This document shows, piece after piece, positions 9,708 through 20,600 of a stretch of 64,000 bases of DNA (position 1 is its first letter; every line of letters starts with the position of its first letter). Position numbers and translations under genes: made by a program. Source of the stretch: Microbacterium azadirachtae (GTDB taxonomy: Bacteria; Actinomycetota; Actinomycetes; Actinomycetales; Microbacteriaceae). The DNA is taken from assembly GCF_000956505.1 (NCBI RefSeq), contig NZ_JYIX01000038.1, forward strand, positions 124,001 to 188,000. Direction: 5' to 3'. The notes under the pieces were generated by a model. The model ran no database searches. It saw only the letters and a list, made by a program, of their open reading frames with translations, and had not been told where the DNA came from.

Positions 9708-10403
9708 ATGCCCGCATCCCGCGCCGAATTGCCCGCAGCCCCTCGGATCAACCCGTCGATCCTCGCCGCCGACTTCGTGAACATGCAGGCGGATCTCGCC
9801 CGCATCGCGACAGCCGACTTCGCGCATGTCGACGTGATGGACAACCACTTCGTGCCCAACCTCACGTTCGGACCGCAGATGGTCGAGCGCATCCAGGCGA
9901 CGAGCCCGATCCCGCTCGACGTGCACCTTATGATCACGGATCCGGACCGCTGGGCGCCGGGATACGCCGAACTGGGCGCCGCGAGCGTCACCTTCCACCT
10001 CGAGGCGGCAACCGATCCCGTCGCTCTTGCGCGGAGGCTCCGCAGCATGGGCGCCAGGGCCGGTATCGCGATCAAGCCCGGCACGGCGGCGGAGCCGCTC
10101 TACGACATCCTCGGCGAGTTCGATCAGATCCTCGTGATGACGGTCGAGCCCGGGTTCGGCGGGCAGGGCTTCATGCCCGAGACGATGCCGAAGCTGCGCG
10201 CCCTCGCGGACGAGGCGAAGCGTCGCGGATCCGACGTATGGCTGCAGGTCGACGGCGGGATCTCCGACGCGACGATCGCTCAGGCCGCCGCCGCGGGCGC
10301 CGACACGTTCGTCGCCGGATCCGCCGTCTACGGCTCACAGGACATCGAAGCAGCCGTCACGCGGCTCCGGGGCCTCGCGCGAGCCGGTAGCCTGGGAGGG
10401 TGA
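9708..10403 (+). CDS. rpe: Ribulose-phosphate 3-epimerase
   Basis: Interconverts ribulose-5-P and xylulose-5-P in the pentose phosphate pathway. The 231-aa TIM barrel shows NPSILAADF near 13, [17 protein letters not shown] near 38-54 with metal-site His/Asp, [24 protein letters not shown] near 144 and QVDGGI near 181 for the second catalytic Asp. The start is placed by the -10 box at 9696-9701. The 3' end overlaps the GTG of hisE by four bases, coupling it to the his genes. Confidence 0.95.
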   Translation: MPASRAELPAAPRINPSILAADFVNMQADLARIATADFAHVDVMDNHFVPNLTFGPQMVERIQATSPIPLDVHLMITDPDRWAPGYAELGAASVTFHLEAATDPVALARRLRSMGARAGIAIKPGTAAEPLYDILGEFDQILVMTVEPGFGGQGFMPETMPKLRALADEAKRRGSDVWLQVDGGISDATIAQAAAAGADTFVAGSAVYGSQDIEAAVTRLRGLARAGSLGG

Positions 10404-10663
10404 AGACCTTCGACGAATTGTTCGCCGAGCTGAGCCGCAAGGCGGCCGAGCGCCCGGAGGGATCCGGGACGGTGCGCGAGCTCGACGCGGGAGTGCACAC
10501 GATCGGCAAGAAGATCGTGGAGGAGGCGGCCGAGGTGTGGATGGCCGCCGAGTACGAGAGCGACGAGGCCGCGGCCGAGGAGATCTCCCAGCTGCTGTAC
10601 CACCTGCAGGTGCTGATGCTGGCCAAGGGACTGACCCTGGAGAACGTCTACCGACATCTGTGA
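10400..10663 (+). CDS. hisE: Phosphoribosyl-ATP pyrophosphatase
   Basis: Second step of histidine synthesis: PR-ATP to PR-AMP plus PPi. The 87-aa single-domain protein matches actinobacterial HisE, with [20 protein letters not shown] and the MazG-like metal site [14 protein letters not shown] followed by [15 protein letters not shown]. It is separate from HisI (12337), unlike the fused HisIE of enterobacteria. GTG 10400 overlaps the rpe stop. A 40-nt gap follows before hisG. Confidence 0.95.
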   Translation: MKTFDELFAELSRKAAERPEGSGTVRELDAGVHTIGKKIVEEAAEVWMAAEYESDEAAAEEISQLLYHLQVLMLAKGLTLENVYRHL

Positions 10664-10703
10664 AGCGCCCCGACCAGGACCGCTTCGAACGAAAGACCTT
10701 CCC

Positions 10704-11546
10704 ATGCTGCGCATTGCCGTCCCGAACAAGGGATCGCTGTCCGAGACCGCCGCCGAGATGCTCGCCGAAGCCGGCTACGCCGGCCGTCGCGACACCAAGA
10801 CCCTGCACGTGATCGACGCCGACAACGACGTCGAGTTCTTCTTCCTCCGTCCCCGTGACATCGCCACATACGTCGCCTCCGGCGCGCTGGACGTCGGCAT
10901 CACGGGCCGCGACCTGCTGCGCGACGTGCGCCGCCCCGATGCGCGAGAGGTCGAGCAGCTCGGCTTCGCACGCTCGACGTTCCGCTTCGCGGCGCCTCCG
11001 GGCCGATTCAAGACCCTGGAGGACCTCAACGGGGTGCGGGTCGCGTCCGCCTACCCCGGTCTGGTCGACGACTACCTGCGCGAGCACGGTGTCGAGGCGG
11101 AACTCGTCCCCCTGGACGGCGCGGTCGAGTCCGCGGTGCGCCTGGGCGTCGCGGATGCGATCGCCGATGTCGTGGAGACCGGCACCACCCTCCGTCAGGC
11201 GGGTCTGGAGATCTTCGGGCCCGTGATCATTGAGTCCGAGGCCGTGCTGATCAGCCGCCCCGGCGACGCCGACGGCACCGAGAAGCTGCTGCGGCGCCTG
11301 CGTGGCGTCATGGTCGCCCACCGCTTCGTGCTCCTGGACTACGACCTGCCCGCCGACCTCGTCGAGCAGGCGGCCGCGATCGCTCCGGGGCGCGAGTCCC
11401 CGACCGTGTCCCCGCTGCGGGATCCGGCCTGGGTCGCCGTGCGGGTGATGATCCCGCGCCGCGGCATGAACCAGGTCATGGATCAGCTCTACGCGCTCGG
11501 CGCGCGGGCGATCCTCGTCACCGCGATCCACGCCGCGAGGCTCTGA
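10704..11546 (+). CDS. hisG: ATP phosphoribosyltransferase, long form
   Basis: First, feedback-controlled step of histidine synthesis: ATP + PRPP to PR-ATP. The 280-aa length indicates the long HisG form with its own C-terminal regulatory domain (about 205-280), so HisZ is not needed. Seen are the N-terminal [25 protein letters not shown] near 72, and the PRPP-binding [16 protein letters not shown] near 152-167. The stop overlaps the hisF start by one base (TGATG). Confidence 0.96.
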   Translation: MLRIAVPNKGSLSETAAEMLAEAGYAGRRDTKTLHVIDADNDVEFFFLRPRDIATYVASGALDVGITGRDLLRDVRRPDAREVEQLGFARSTFRFAAPPGRFKTLEDLNGVRVASAYPGLVDDYLREHGVEAELVPLDGAVESAVRLGVADAIADVVETGTTLRQAGLEIFGPVIIESEAVLISRPGDADGTEKLLRRLRGVMVAHRFVLLDYDLPADLVEQAAAIAPGRESPTVSPLRDPAWVAVRVMIPRRGMNQVMDQLYALGARAILVTAIHAARL

Positions 11547-12340
11547 TGTCGCTCACCGCGCGCGTCATCCCGTGTCTCGACGTGGCCGCCGGTCGCGTCG
11601 TCAAGGGCGTCAACTTCGAGAACCTGCGCGACATGGGCGACCCGGTCGAGCTCGCGCGGCACTACGCCGCGCAGGGTGCCGACGAGATCACGTTCCTGGA
11701 CGTGACCGCGACCGTGGACGAGCGCGCCACGACCTACGACGTCGTGCGCCGCACCGCCGAGGAGGTCTTCGTGCCGCTCACGGTCGGCGGAGGGGTGCGC
11801 TCGGTCGATGACGTCGCCCGGCTGCAGGGCGTCGGCGCCGACAAGGTCGGTGTGAACTCCGCGGCGATCGCCCGGCCAGAACTCATCGGCGAGATCGCCG
11901 ACCGCTTCGGCGCCCAGGTGCTCGTGCTCTCGCTCGACATCAAGCGCAGCGCCCGCACGGCATCCGGTTTCGCGGTGACCACCCACGGCGGTCGCACCGA
12001 GACCGACCTCGACGCCCTGGACTGGGCCCGCGAGGCGATCGAGCGCGGTGCCGGCGAGCTGCTGGTCAACTCGATCGACGCGGACGGCACCAAGGACGGC
12101 TTCGATCTGGAGCTCGTGCGACTCATGCGCGAGGTCTCCAGCGTTCCGGTGATCGCATCGGGCGGCGCGGGGAAGGCGGAGGACTTCGCCCCTGCCATCG
12201 CCGCGGGCGCCGATGCCGTGCTGGCCGCGAGCGTCTTCCACTCCGGCCAACTGACGGTCGGCGACGTCAAGGCGGCCCTGAGCGCCGCGGGCGTGACGGT
12301 GCGACGCAGTGCGCTGAGCGAACGGAACGAGACGACGTGA
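11546..12340 (+). CDS. hisF: Imidazole glycerol phosphate synthase cyclase subunit
   Basis: Uses HisH-supplied ammonia to turn PRFAR into imidazole glycerol phosphate and AICAR. The 264-aa barrel has the catalytic Asp in [19 protein letters not shown] near residue 11, the second Asp in VLSLDIKRS near 131 and phosphate sites GGGVRS and VIASGGAGK. It overlaps hisG by one base and hisI by four (GTGA). HisH and HisA are not in the window. Confidence 0.96.
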   Translation: MSLTARVIPCLDVAAGRVVKGVNFENLRDMGDPVELARHYAAQGADEITFLDVTATVDERATTYDVVRRTAEEVFVPLTVGGGVRSVDDVARLQGVGADKVGVNSAAIARPELIGEIADRFGAQVLVLSLDIKRSARTASGFAVTTHGGRTETDLDALDWAREAIERGAGELLVNSIDADGTKDGFDLELVRLMREVSSVPVIASGGAGKAEDFAPAIAAGADAVLAASVFHSGQLTVGDVKAALSAAGVTVRRSALSERNETT

Positions 12341-12738
12341 CCGACGACCGCATCGAGGCCGAACTGGGCCTCGTCACCTGGAACGACCAGGGACTGGTCC
12401 CCGTCGTCGTGCAGCAGTGGGACACCCTCGAGGTGCTCATGATGGCGTGGGCCGACGAGGAGGCGCTGCGCCGCACACTGACGACGGGTCGCGCCACCTA
12501 CTGGTCCCGCTCTCGCCAGCAGTACTGGCGCAAGGGGGACACCTCCGGCCACGTCCAGAACGTGCGCGGCGCCCGCCTCGACTGCGACGGCGACACCGTG
12601 CTCCTGCTCGTCGACCAGATCGGTGTGGCCTGCCACACCGGCACGCGCACCTGCTTCGACGGAACGGATCTCGATCCCGTCGTCACCGTGGCACAGGACG
12701 GTTCCACCGCAGACAGCGCAGAGCAGGCGACGGAGTGA
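12337..12738 (+). CDS. hisI: Phosphoribosyl-AMP cyclohydrolase
   Basis: Opens the adenine ring of PR-AMP, third step of histidine synthesis. The 133-aa protein shows [32 protein letters not shown], and the Zn/Mg ligands in DCDGD and CHTGTRTCF. It is stand-alone with no HisE domain. The stop TGA (12736-12738) overlaps the next start directly. In related genomes trpE commonly follows hisI; here it is missing. Confidence 0.95.
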   Translation: MTDDRIEAELGLVTWNDQGLVPVVVQQWDTLEVLMMAWADEEALRRTLTTGRATYWSRSRQQYWRKGDTSGHVQNVRGARLDCDGDTVLLLVDQIGVACHTGTRTCFDGTDLDPVVTVAQDGSTADSAEQATE

Positions 12739-13316
12739 TGCTCACGCGCCGCGCGAAGTCCACGAGCCTTCTGCTGATCCTGCTCGCGGGCGGGATCGGC
12801 ATCCTCTCCTCGACGCAGACCTGGCTCACGGTCGGGCGCGCCGACGGGGGAGAGGCGCTCGAGGTCGCCGGCAATGCGGCGCTGCCCGTGCTCGCGCCGC
12901 TCAGCCTCACCGCGCTGGCTCTCTGCGCGGCCATCGCGCTGGTCGGTCCTGTGATGCGGCGCGTGTTCGCTGCGATCGCGGTCGCCGTCGGCGTCCTCAT
13001 GTTCGTGCTGACGGCGCGCATCCTTCTGCAGCATCCCCTCGACGCGGTGAGCCCGGCCTTGACCAAGGCCACAGGGCTCGCCGGGGACACCGCACTGTCG
13101 GCCATCATCGACGGCATCGCTGTGACGGCCTGGCCCTGGGCGGCGCTCGTCGGCTGGATCCTGCTCGTGCTCGGCGGAGGACTCGCGCTGATCACCGCCG
13201 GCCGATGGCGCAGCGGCGGGCGGCGCTACCGCACATCGCCCGTGCCGCACGACGGACCGGTCGACGCCGTGGAGAGCTGGGACGACCTCAGCCGCGGTAC
13301 GGATCCCACACGCTGA
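12738..13316 (+). CDS. Trp-biosynthesis-associated membrane protein
   Basis: 192-aa integral membrane protein of the family found beside trp genes in actinobacteria (like Rv1610 of M. tuberculosis); its biochemical role is unknown. Four hydrophobic segments are visible: ~10-29, ~50-70, ~76-97 and ~134-155. WPWAALVGWILLVLGGGL precedes a charged cytoplasmic tail with ESWDDLSRGTDPTR, a typical ending. Start ATG 12738 overlaps hisI; GTG 12735 is an in-frame alternative one codon earlier. Position between hisI and trpC fits the family. Confidence 0.85.
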   Translation: MLTRRAKSTSLLLILLAGGIGILSSTQTWLTVGRADGGEALEVAGNAALPVLAPLSLTALALCAAIALVGPVMRRVFAAIAVAVGVLMFVLTARILLQHPLDAVSPALTKATGLAGDTALSAIIDGIAVTAWPWAALVGWILLVLGGGLALITAGRWRSGGRRYRTSPVPHDGPVDAVESWDDLSRGTDPTR

Positions 13317-13412
13317 CGCCCGCCGCGAAGGCACCCGGTGCCGTCCGGCGTCCTCGCCGGCAGGCGCGATCCCGATAGACTTGAACCCACCACCCGACGC
13401 TCGGAGGAGAAC

Positions 13413-13643
13413 ATGAGCAACCCCATCGCAGATCCCGGCCACGGACACTCGCCTGCGGCTTGGACCGCCGTGGTGATCATGCTGCTCGGCTTCACGGTCG
13501 GCACGACCGCGTTCTTCCTCGAGGTCCCGGTCGTGGTGTGGGTGGGCGTCGCGCTGATCGTCGTCGGCGCGATCTCCGGCTGGGTGCTCTCCAAGGCCGG
13601 TTACGGCGCGAAGGGCCCGAAGTACCAGCCGAAGGCGCACTAA
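13413..13643 (+). CDS. Small HGxxPAAW-type membrane protein (DUF6704-like)
   Basis: 76-aa protein with the conserved GHGHSPAAWTAV motif near residues 9-20, then two transmembrane segments (~20-37 and ~42-60) and a basic C terminus with GYGAKGPKYQPK. Such proteins sit upstream of trpC in many actinobacteria; function unknown. ATG 13413 has GGAGGAGAAC upstream. A possible -10 TAGACT at 13376-13381 suggests a separate promoter with a short leader. Its TAA overlaps the trpC ATG by one base. Confidence 0.85.
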   Translation: MSNPIADPGHGHSPAAWTAVVIMLLGFTVGTTAFFLEVPVVVWVGVALIVVGAISGWVLSKAGYGAKGPKYQPKAH

Positions 13644-14455
13644 TGGTGCTCGCCGACCTCACGGCCGGCGCAGTCGAGGACGCGGCCCGTCGCGAGCGGG
13701 AGCGTCCGCTCGCGATCGTGGAGCGCGCCGCCCTGGATCGCGCCCCCGCACTCGATGCCCGCGCCGCGCTGACGCCCGCCGACCGAGTGAAGATCATCGC
13801 CGAGGTGAAGCGGGCGAGCCCGTCGCGCGGAGCCCTGGCCGAGATCCCGGATCCGGCGCTGCAGGCGTCCCTGTACCAGCAGGGCGGAGCATCTGCGATC
13901 AGCGTCCTCACGGAGGAGCGCCGGTTCGGCGGCAGCCTGGCCGACCTCGAAGCCGTCACCGCCGCCGTGCAGGTGCCCGTGCTCCGCAAGGACTTCATCG
14001 CCACGCCCTATCAGGTGTTCGAGGCGCGCGCCGCAGGCGCGTCCCTCGCGCTGCTGATCGTGGCGGGTCTGGACCGCGCGAACCTGGAGCGGCTGTACGC
14101 CCTCATCCTCGAGTTGGGCATGACTCCGCTCGTCGAGACGCACTCGGCCGAGGAGCTCGAGGTCGCGATCGACCTCGGCGCGCACCTCATCGGCGTGAAC
14201 GCCCGTGACCTGAAGACGCTCGAGCTGGACCGGAACCTGTTCGGCCGGCTGGCGGAGCGGATCCCCTCGACCTCCGTGAAGATCGCGGAGTCCGCGGTGC
14301 TCACGCCCGCCGACGTCGCGCACTACCGCGCGGCCGGCGCCGACGCCGTGCTCATCGGCGAGGCCCTCGTCACCGGCGATCCCGTCGCCACCCTGCATTC
14401 TTTCCTGGAGGCCGGATCATGCGACGCACTGAGCGACCGGAGGGAGACGAAGTGA
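13643..14455 (+). CDS. trpC: Indole-3-glycerol phosphate synthase
   Basis: Closes CdRP to indole-3-glycerol phosphate. The 270-aa TIM barrel has [15 protein letters not shown] near 50-64 with the catalytic Lys, [11 protein letters not shown] near 88, [21 protein letters not shown] and [14 protein letters not shown]. The C-terminal phosphate site is [11 protein letters not shown]. The start overlaps the preceding gene (TAATG); the end overlaps trpB. There is no fused TrpF. Confidence 0.96.
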   Translation: MVLADLTAGAVEDAARRERERPLAIVERAALDRAPALDARAALTPADRVKIIAEVKRASPSRGALAEIPDPALQASLYQQGGASAISVLTEERRFGGSLADLEAVTAAVQVPVLRKDFIATPYQVFEARAAGASLALLIVAGLDRANLERLYALILELGMTPLVETHSAEELEVAIDLGAHLIGVNARDLKTLELDRNLFGRLAERIPSTSVKIAESAVLTPADVAHYRAAGADAVLIGEALVTGDPVATLHSFLEAGSCDALSDRRETK

Positions 14456-15675
14456 GTCTTCGCGATCAGCCGGGGCCGTTCTTCGGCGAGTTCGGCGGAC
14501 GTTTCATGCCAGAGTCGCTCATCGCGGCGATCGACGAGCTGACCGAGGCGTACCACGAGGCGATCGCCGACCCGGCGTTCCAGTCCGAGCTCGCGACCCT
14601 GCTGCACTCCTACGCCGGGCGTCCCTCGCCCATCACCGAGGTGCCGCGGTTCGCCGCGCACGCCGGCGGCGCGAGGATCTTCCTCAAGCGCGAGGACCTC
14701 AACCACACCGGCTCGCACAAGATCAACAACGTGCTCGGCCAGGCCCTGCTGACCAAGCGGCTGGGCAAGACGCGCGTGATCGCCGAGACCGGGGCAGGTC
14801 AGCACGGCGTCGCCACGGCGACTGCGGCTGCGCTGTTCGGCCTGGAATGCACGATCTACATGGGCGAGGTCGACACCGAGCGTCAGGCGCTCAACGTCGC
14901 CCGCATGCGCCTTCTCGGCGCGGAGGTCGTTCCCGTCACCACGGGCTCGCGCACCCTCAAGGACGCGATCAACGACGCCTACCGCGACTGGGTCGCGTCC
15001 GTCGAGACGACCAACTACATCTTCGGCACCGCGGCGGGCCCGCATCCGTTCCCCGCCATGGTGCGCGACTTCCAGAAGATCATCAGCGAGGAGGCGCGCC
15101 AGCAACTCCTCGACGAGGCCGGACGCCTGCCGGACGCGGTGCTCGCGTGCGTCGGCGGCGGATCCAACGCGATCGGCATGTTCGACGCGTTCCTCGACGA
15201 CGAGGGCGTGCGCCTCTACGGCGTGGAGGCCGCCGGCGACGGCGTCGACACGCCCAAGCACGCCGCGTCCATCGAGCGCGGTCGGCCCGGCGTGCTGCAC
15301 GGCGCCCGCACCTACGTGCTGCAGGACGAGGACGGGCAGACGATCGAGTCGCACTCGATCTCGGCCGGACTCGACTACCCCGGCGTGGGACCGGAGCACT
15401 CCTGGCTCGCCGCGATCGGCCGCGCCGAGTACATCCCCGCGACCGACGACGAGGCCATGCAGGCCCTGCGCCTGCTCAGCCGCACCGAGGGCATCATCCC
15501 CGCGATCGAGTCCGCGCACGCCCTCGCCGGCGCCATCAGGATCGGCAAGGAGCTCGGTCCCGACGCGATCCTCGCGGTCTGCCTCTCCGGACGCGGTGAC
15601 AAGGACATGGACACCGCCGCGCGCTACTTCCACCTCTACGACGAGGGCGCAGCAGAGAACGGAGCCGACGCATGA
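14452..15675 (+). CDS. trpB: Tryptophan synthase beta chain
   Basis: PLP enzyme that joins indole and serine to make tryptophan. The 407-aa protein has [13 protein letters not shown] at the N terminus, PLP-lysine motif [11 protein letters not shown] near 83-93, [13 protein letters not shown] near 108 and the PLP phosphate loop [10 protein letters not shown] near 232-241. GTG 14452 overlaps the trpC stop and has GGAGGGAG upstream; an ATG at 14419 inside trpC would add 11 residues and is less likely. The stop overlaps trpA (ATGA), as expected for the alpha2-beta2 complex. Confidence 0.96.
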   Translation: MSLRDQPGPFFGEFGGRFMPESLIAAIDELTEAYHEAIADPAFQSELATLLHSYAGRPSPITEVPRFAAHAGGARIFLKREDLNHTGSHKINNVLGQALLTKRLGKTRVIAETGAGQHGVATATAAALFGLECTIYMGEVDTERQALNVARMRLLGAEVVPVTTGSRTLKDAINDAYRDWVASVETTNYIFGTAAGPHPFPAMVRDFQKIISEEARQQLLDEAGRLPDAVLACVGGGSNAIGMFDAFLDDEGVRLYGVEAAGDGVDTPKHAASIERGRPGVLHGARTYVLQDEDGQTIESHSISAGLDYPGVGPEHSWLAAIGRAEYIPATDDEAMQALRLLSRTEGIIPAIESAHALAGAIRIGKELGPDAILAVCLSGRGDKDMDTAARYFHLYDEGAAENGADA

Positions 15676-16460
15676 GTCGCGTCGAAGAAGCCATCCAGCG
15701 CGCGCACGACGCGGGACGCGGCGCCTTCATCGGCTACCTGCCGGTCGGCTACCCGGATCTGCAGACGAGCATCGACGCGGCGATCGCGCTCGCGCGCAAC
15801 GGCGTCGACATCATCGAACTGGGCCCGCCGTACAGCGATCCCGTCATGGACGGCGCGATCATCCAGGAGGCGACGCAGGCCGCGCTCGCGAACGGCTTCC
15901 GGATGCGCGACCTGTTCACCGCGGTCAAGGCCATCACGGACGCGGTCGATGCTCCCGTGGTCGTCATGACGTACTGGAACCCCGTGCTGCAGTACGGCGT
16001 CGACCGCTATGCCGACGACCTGCTCGCCGCAGGCGGCGCGGGGCTCATCACCCCGGACATCACGCCGGAGGCGGCCCCGGAGTGGATCGCCGCGAGTGAG
16101 CGCACCGGACTCGACCGCGTCTTCCTCGCCGCGCCCACGTCGACCGACGCCCGGCTCGACCTGGTCGCGTCGAGCTCGACCGGCTTCGTCTACACGGTCT
16201 CGACCATGGGCATCACCGGAGAGCGCGCCGAGCTGGACAAGGCGGCCCGCACGCTCGTCGGGCGGCTCCGTGAGCACGGCGCAGGGCGCGCCTGCGTCGG
16301 CATCGGCATCTCCACGGCCGACCAGATCGCAGGCGTGCTGGAGTACGCCGACGGTGCGATCGTCGGCACGGCTCTCGTGCGCGCGCTCAGGGACGGGGGA
16401 GTGGAGCGGCTCGCCGAGGTGACCCGCGAACTCGCCACGGGCACCGCACGCGCACGGTGA
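15672..16460 (+). CDS. trpA: Tryptophan synthase alpha chain
   Basis: Cleaves indole-3-glycerol phosphate to indole and G3P, channelling indole to TrpB. The 262-aa barrel shows the catalytic Glu/Asp pair in [20 protein letters not shown] near 48-67, then [14 protein letters not shown] near 174 and the phosphate-binding GIGISTADQ near 215. It ends 30 nt before lgt, which has its own promoter box. Confidence 0.96.
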   Translation: MSRVEEAIQRAHDAGRGAFIGYLPVGYPDLQTSIDAAIALARNGVDIIELGPPYSDPVMDGAIIQEATQAALANGFRMRDLFTAVKAITDAVDAPVVVMTYWNPVLQYGVDRYADDLLAAGGAGLITPDITPEAAPEWIAASERTGLDRVFLAAPTSTDARLDLVASSSTGFVYTVSTMGITGERAELDKAARTLVGRLREHGAGRACVGIGISTADQIAGVLEYADGAIVGTALVRALRDGGVERLAEVTRELATGTARAR

Positions 16461-16476
16461 CGGCGCCCTGACGACG

Positions 16477-16482
16477 TAGACT
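16477..16482 (+). promoter_or_regulatory. -10 box of lgt
   Basis: TAGACT ends 7 nt before ATG 16490. There is no ribosome-binding site, which favours leaderless initiation at 16490 over the in-frame GTG at 16484. Confidence 0.5.
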
Positions 16483-16489
16483 CGTGATC

Positions 16490-17503
16490 ATGCCCTTCGC
16501 GCTCCAGAACGCCCTCATCGGCGTGCACGCCAGCATCCCGAGCCCGCCGGTCAGCTTCTTCACGCTGAACATCTTCGGGTGGACGCTGCAGATCCACTTC
16601 TACGCGCTGTGCATCATCGCCGGCATCATCGCGGCCACGCTGCTGACCAACCACCGCCTCAGCAAACGCGGTGCGGAGCGCTGGGTCGTCGTGGACATCT
16701 GCATCATCGCCGTGCCGCTGGCGATCATCGGAGCGCGCATCTTCCACGTGCTGACGCACCCCGGCTTCTACTTCGGACCGGACAAGAACACCTGGAACCC
16801 CTTCGAGCCCGGTTCGGTCTGGGCGATCTGGGAGGGCGGCATCGCCATCTTCGGCGCCCTCATCGGCGGCGCGATCGGCGCCTGGCTCGGCTGCAAGTGG
16901 ACCGGAGTGCGCTTCTCGGCGTTCGCAGACGCCCTGGCCCCCGGCCTCATCCTGGCGCAGGCGTTCGGCCGCTTCGGCAACTGGTTCAACCACGAGCTTT
17001 TCGGGCTGCCCACCGACCTGCCCTGGGGCCTCGAGATCGAGTCCACCAACCCCGCCTTCCCTGCCGGCCTCGCCCCCGGGACGCTGTTCCATCCGACGTT
17101 CCTGTACGAAGTCATCTGGAACACCCTGGGCTGCCTGTTCCTGCTCTGGCTCGGCCACAAGCTGCGCCTGCAGTGGGGCAAGCTGTTCGCCGTCTACCTG
17201 ATCTGGTACGGCGCGGGACGCATGGTCTGGGAGTCGATCCGCATCGATCCCAGCGAGATCTACTTCGGGCTGCGCACGAACGTCTGGGCGGCGCTGTTCG
17301 GCGTCGTGCTCGGCATCGTGATCCTCTTCGTCCAGGCCCGCCGTCACCCCGGGTACGAGCCCTCGCCGTACCAGCCGGGTCGGGAGCCGAGCAACGCTGG
17401 GGTAGACTCGCAAAACCCCGATGATTTCGTCGATCTGAGCGAGCCTCAGTCCGACGAGAATCGCGCGGAGGCGGACGCCACGAGCGCCGTCTCCCGCCCC
17501 TGA
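16490..17503 (+). CDS. lgt: Prolipoprotein diacylglyceryl transferase
   Basis: Membrane enzyme that moves diacylglycerol from phosphatidylglycerol to the lipobox Cys of prelipoproteins, needed for lipoproteins such as those at 35062, 41105, 54133 and 55765. The 337-aa protein has about seven transmembrane segments, GGIAIFGALIGGAIGAW, and the Lgt signature GRFGNWFNHELFG near 164-176. A long charged C-terminal tail (~285-337) is typical of actinobacterial Lgt. A TAGACT at 17404-17409 inside its 3' end may be the upstream promoter of gltB. Confidence 0.95.
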   Translation: MPFALQNALIGVHASIPSPPVSFFTLNIFGWTLQIHFYALCIIAGIIAATLLTNHRLSKRGAERWVVVDICIIAVPLAIIGARIFHVLTHPGFYFGPDKNTWNPFEPGSVWAIWEGGIAIFGALIGGAIGAWLGCKWTGVRFSAFADALAPGLILAQAFGRFGNWFNHELFGLPTDLPWGLEIESTNPAFPAGLAPGTLFHPTFLYEVIWNTLGCLFLLWLGHKLRLQWGKLFAVYLIWYGAGRMVWESIRIDPSEIYFGLRTNVWAALFGVVLGIVILFVQARRHPGYEPSPYQPGREPSNAGVDSQNPDDFVDLSEPQSDENRAEADATSAVSRP

Positions 17504-17529
17504 GAACGGCACCGACAGGAGCCTCGCTG

Positions 17530-17549
17530 CGGTGGACGCACGTCCACCG
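17530..17549. promoter_or_regulatory. Perfect palindrome upstream of gltB
   Basis: CGGTGGACGcaCGTCCACCG is a 9-bp perfect inverted repeat in the 115-nt lgt-gltB spacer. It may end lgt transcription or be an operator for nitrogen control of gltBD. TCAGAaaTCTGA at 17594-17605 is a second small dyad closer to the start. Confidence 0.45.
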
Positions 17550-17618
17550 GGAATCACGCACTGAACGAGCGGGCCGACGATGTCCCCGGGTTCATCAGAA
17601 ATCTGAGGACGGTGACTG

Positions 17619-20600
17619 GTGTACTTCCAGCCTCCCTACGGCGCCTCGGGCGCCTACCCCCCGAAGCAGGGGATGTACAACCCCGCGTTCGAGAAGGACG
17701 CCTGCGGCCTGGCCATGGTCGCGACGCTCCGCGGGGAACCAGGCCATGACATCATCGCGCTCGCCCTGGAGGCGCTGCGCAACCTGGAGCACCGCGGCGC
17801 GATCGGATCGGATGCGGGAACCGGCGACGGCGCCGGGATCCTGACCCAGATGCCGGACGCGTTCCTGCGGGCCGTCACCTCCTTCGAGCTTCCCCCGGTC
17901 GGCGAGTACGCCGCGGGACTCGCTTTTCTCCCGCTCGACTCGCGCAGCCGCCGCGAGCAGAAGGCAGGGATCGAGAAGATCGCCCGCGCGGAAGGGCTCA
18001 CCGTCCTCGGCTGGCGCGAAGTCCCGACCGCGAACCAGCATCTCGGCAAGCTGGCCGATGAGGCACGTCCCGCGTTCGAGCAGCTGTTCGTCTCGCGTCC
18101 CGCTTCCAGCGGCGCCGAGGGCCTCTCCGGCATCGCGCTGGACCGCGTCGCGTACCGGCTGCGCAAGCGCGCGGGCCATGAGCTCGGCGCCTACTTCGTC
18201 TCGCTCTCCGCGCGCACCCTCGGCTACAAGGGCATGGTCACGACCCTGCAGCTGGAGCCGTTCTACCCCGACCTCCAGGACGAGCGCTTCGCCTCTGAGC
18301 TCGCGGTGGTGCACTCCCGGTACTCGACCAACACGTTCCCCTCGTGGCCGCTCGCGCAGCCGCTGCGCATGCTGGCTCACAACGGCGAGATCAACACGGT
18401 CGGCGGCAACCGCAACTGGATGCGGGCGCGCCAGTCCCAGCTCGAGTCCGAACTGCTCGGGGACATCCGCCCGCTGCTGCCGATCTGCACCGACGGGGCG
18501 AGCGACTCGGCCTCGTTCGACGAGGTGCTCGAGCTGCTCACCCTCACCGGGCGGAGCCTGCCGCACGCCGTCATGATGATGGTGCCGGCGGCCTGGGAGC
18601 GCCAGACGGATCTGGATCCCGATCTGCGCTCGTTCTACGAGTACCACGCGAACCAGATGGAGCCATGGGACGGCCCCGCCGCCCTTATCTTCACCGACGG
18701 CACGGTCGTGGGCGCCACGCTCGACCGCAACGGCCTTCGTCCCGGCCGCTGGACCGAGACGACGGACGGCCTCGTCGTGATCGGCAGCGAGACCGGCGTC
18801 CTCGAGTTCGAGCCGGAGCGCATCAAGCGCCGAGGCCGTCTGCAGCCCGGCACGATGTTCGTCGTCGACACCGCGCAGCGCCGGATCGTCGAGGACGAGG
18901 AGGTCAAGCGCGACCTCGCGACCCTGCACCCGTGGCAGGAGTGGCTCGACGAGGGTCGCGTGCGCCTCGCCGACCTCCCGGAGCGCGAGCACATCGTGCA
19001 CCCCGTCGCCTCGATCACCCGCCGGCAGCGCACCTTCGGCTACACCGAGGAGGAGGTGCGGATCCTGCTGACCCCGATGGGGCAGACGGGCGCCGAGCCT
19101 CTCGGTGCGATGGGCAGCGACACCCCGATCGCCGTGCTCTCGGAGCGGCCGCGCTTGCTCTTCGACTACTTCGTGCAGCAGTTCGCGCAGGTCACCAACC
19201 CGCCGCTCGACGCGATCCGCGAAGAGGTCGTGACCAACCTCTCTCTCGGCCTCGGCCCCGAGCGCAACCTGCTGGACTGGGGACCCGACCACGCGCGGAC
19301 GATCGTGCTGGACTTCCCGGTCATCGACAACGACGAGCTCGCGAAGCTCCGTCACATCGACCGGGCGCGCCCCGAGCGCTCCAGCGCCACGATCAAGGGG
19401 CTCTACCACTTCGACGTGGGTCCGCACGCGCTCGCGCAGCGTCTCGACGAGATGTGCGCCGAGGTCGACGCGGCGATCGAGGACGGCGCGGAGCTGATCA
19501 TCCTCAGCGATCGCGACTCGAACAAGGATCTCGTCCCGATCCCGTCGCTGCTCATGCTGTCCGCCGTGCATCACCACCTCATCCGCCGCGAGGACCGGAT
19601 GAAGGTCGGTCTGATCGTCGAGGCGGGCGACGTCCGCGAGGTGCACCACGTCGCGACGCTCATCGGCTACGGCGCGTCCGCCGTGAACCCCTACCTCGCG
19701 ATGGAGACGGTCGAGCACCTCGTGCGCACGGGCTACATCACCGGCATCACGCCGGAGAAGGCCGTTCGCAACCTCATCTACGCGCTCGGCAAGGGCGTGC
19801 TGAAGATCATGTCCAAGATGGGCATCTCCACGGTCGGCTCCTACGCCGGCGCGCAGGTGTTCGAGGCCGTCGGTCTCGGCCAGGATCTCGTCGACGCGTA
19901 CTTCACCGGCACCGAGACCAAACTCGGCGGCATCGGCATCGAGGACGTGTTCACGGAGAACCAGGCGCGGCACGACTTCGCCTATCCCGAGGACGCGGCG
20001 GCGCGCGCGCACGAGCGCCTCTGGACAGGCGGCGAGTACCAGTGGCGCCGCGACGGATCCCCGCACCTGTTCAACCCGGAGACGGTGTTCCGGCTGCAGC
20101 ACTCGACCCGCACCCGCAGGTACGACGTCTTCCGGGAGTACACCCAGCTCGTCGACGATCAGGCCAAGGAGCTGAAGACGCTGCGCGGCCTCTTCGAGCT
20201 GCGCACGGGGGAGCGCCCGCCGGTCCCGATCGACGAGGTCGAGTCGGTGTCGTCGATCGTGAAGCGGTTCTCGACGGGTGCGATGAGCTACGGCTCCATC
20301 TCGCAGGAGGCCCACGAGACGCTCGCGATCGCGATGAATCGTCTCGGCGCGAAGTCGAACACCGGTGAGGGCGGTGAGGACGCGGATCGCCTGGTCGACC
20401 CGGAGCGCCGCAGCGCGATCAAGCAGGTCGCGTCCGGGCGGTTCGGCGTCACCAGCCAGTACCTCACCGAGGCGGACGACATCCAGATCAAGCTCGCCCA
20501 GGGTGCCAAGCCCGGCGAGGGCGGTCAGCTGCCGCCGCAGAAGGTGTATCCGTGGATCGCGCGAACCAGGCACGCGACGCCCGGCGTGGGCCTGATCTCA

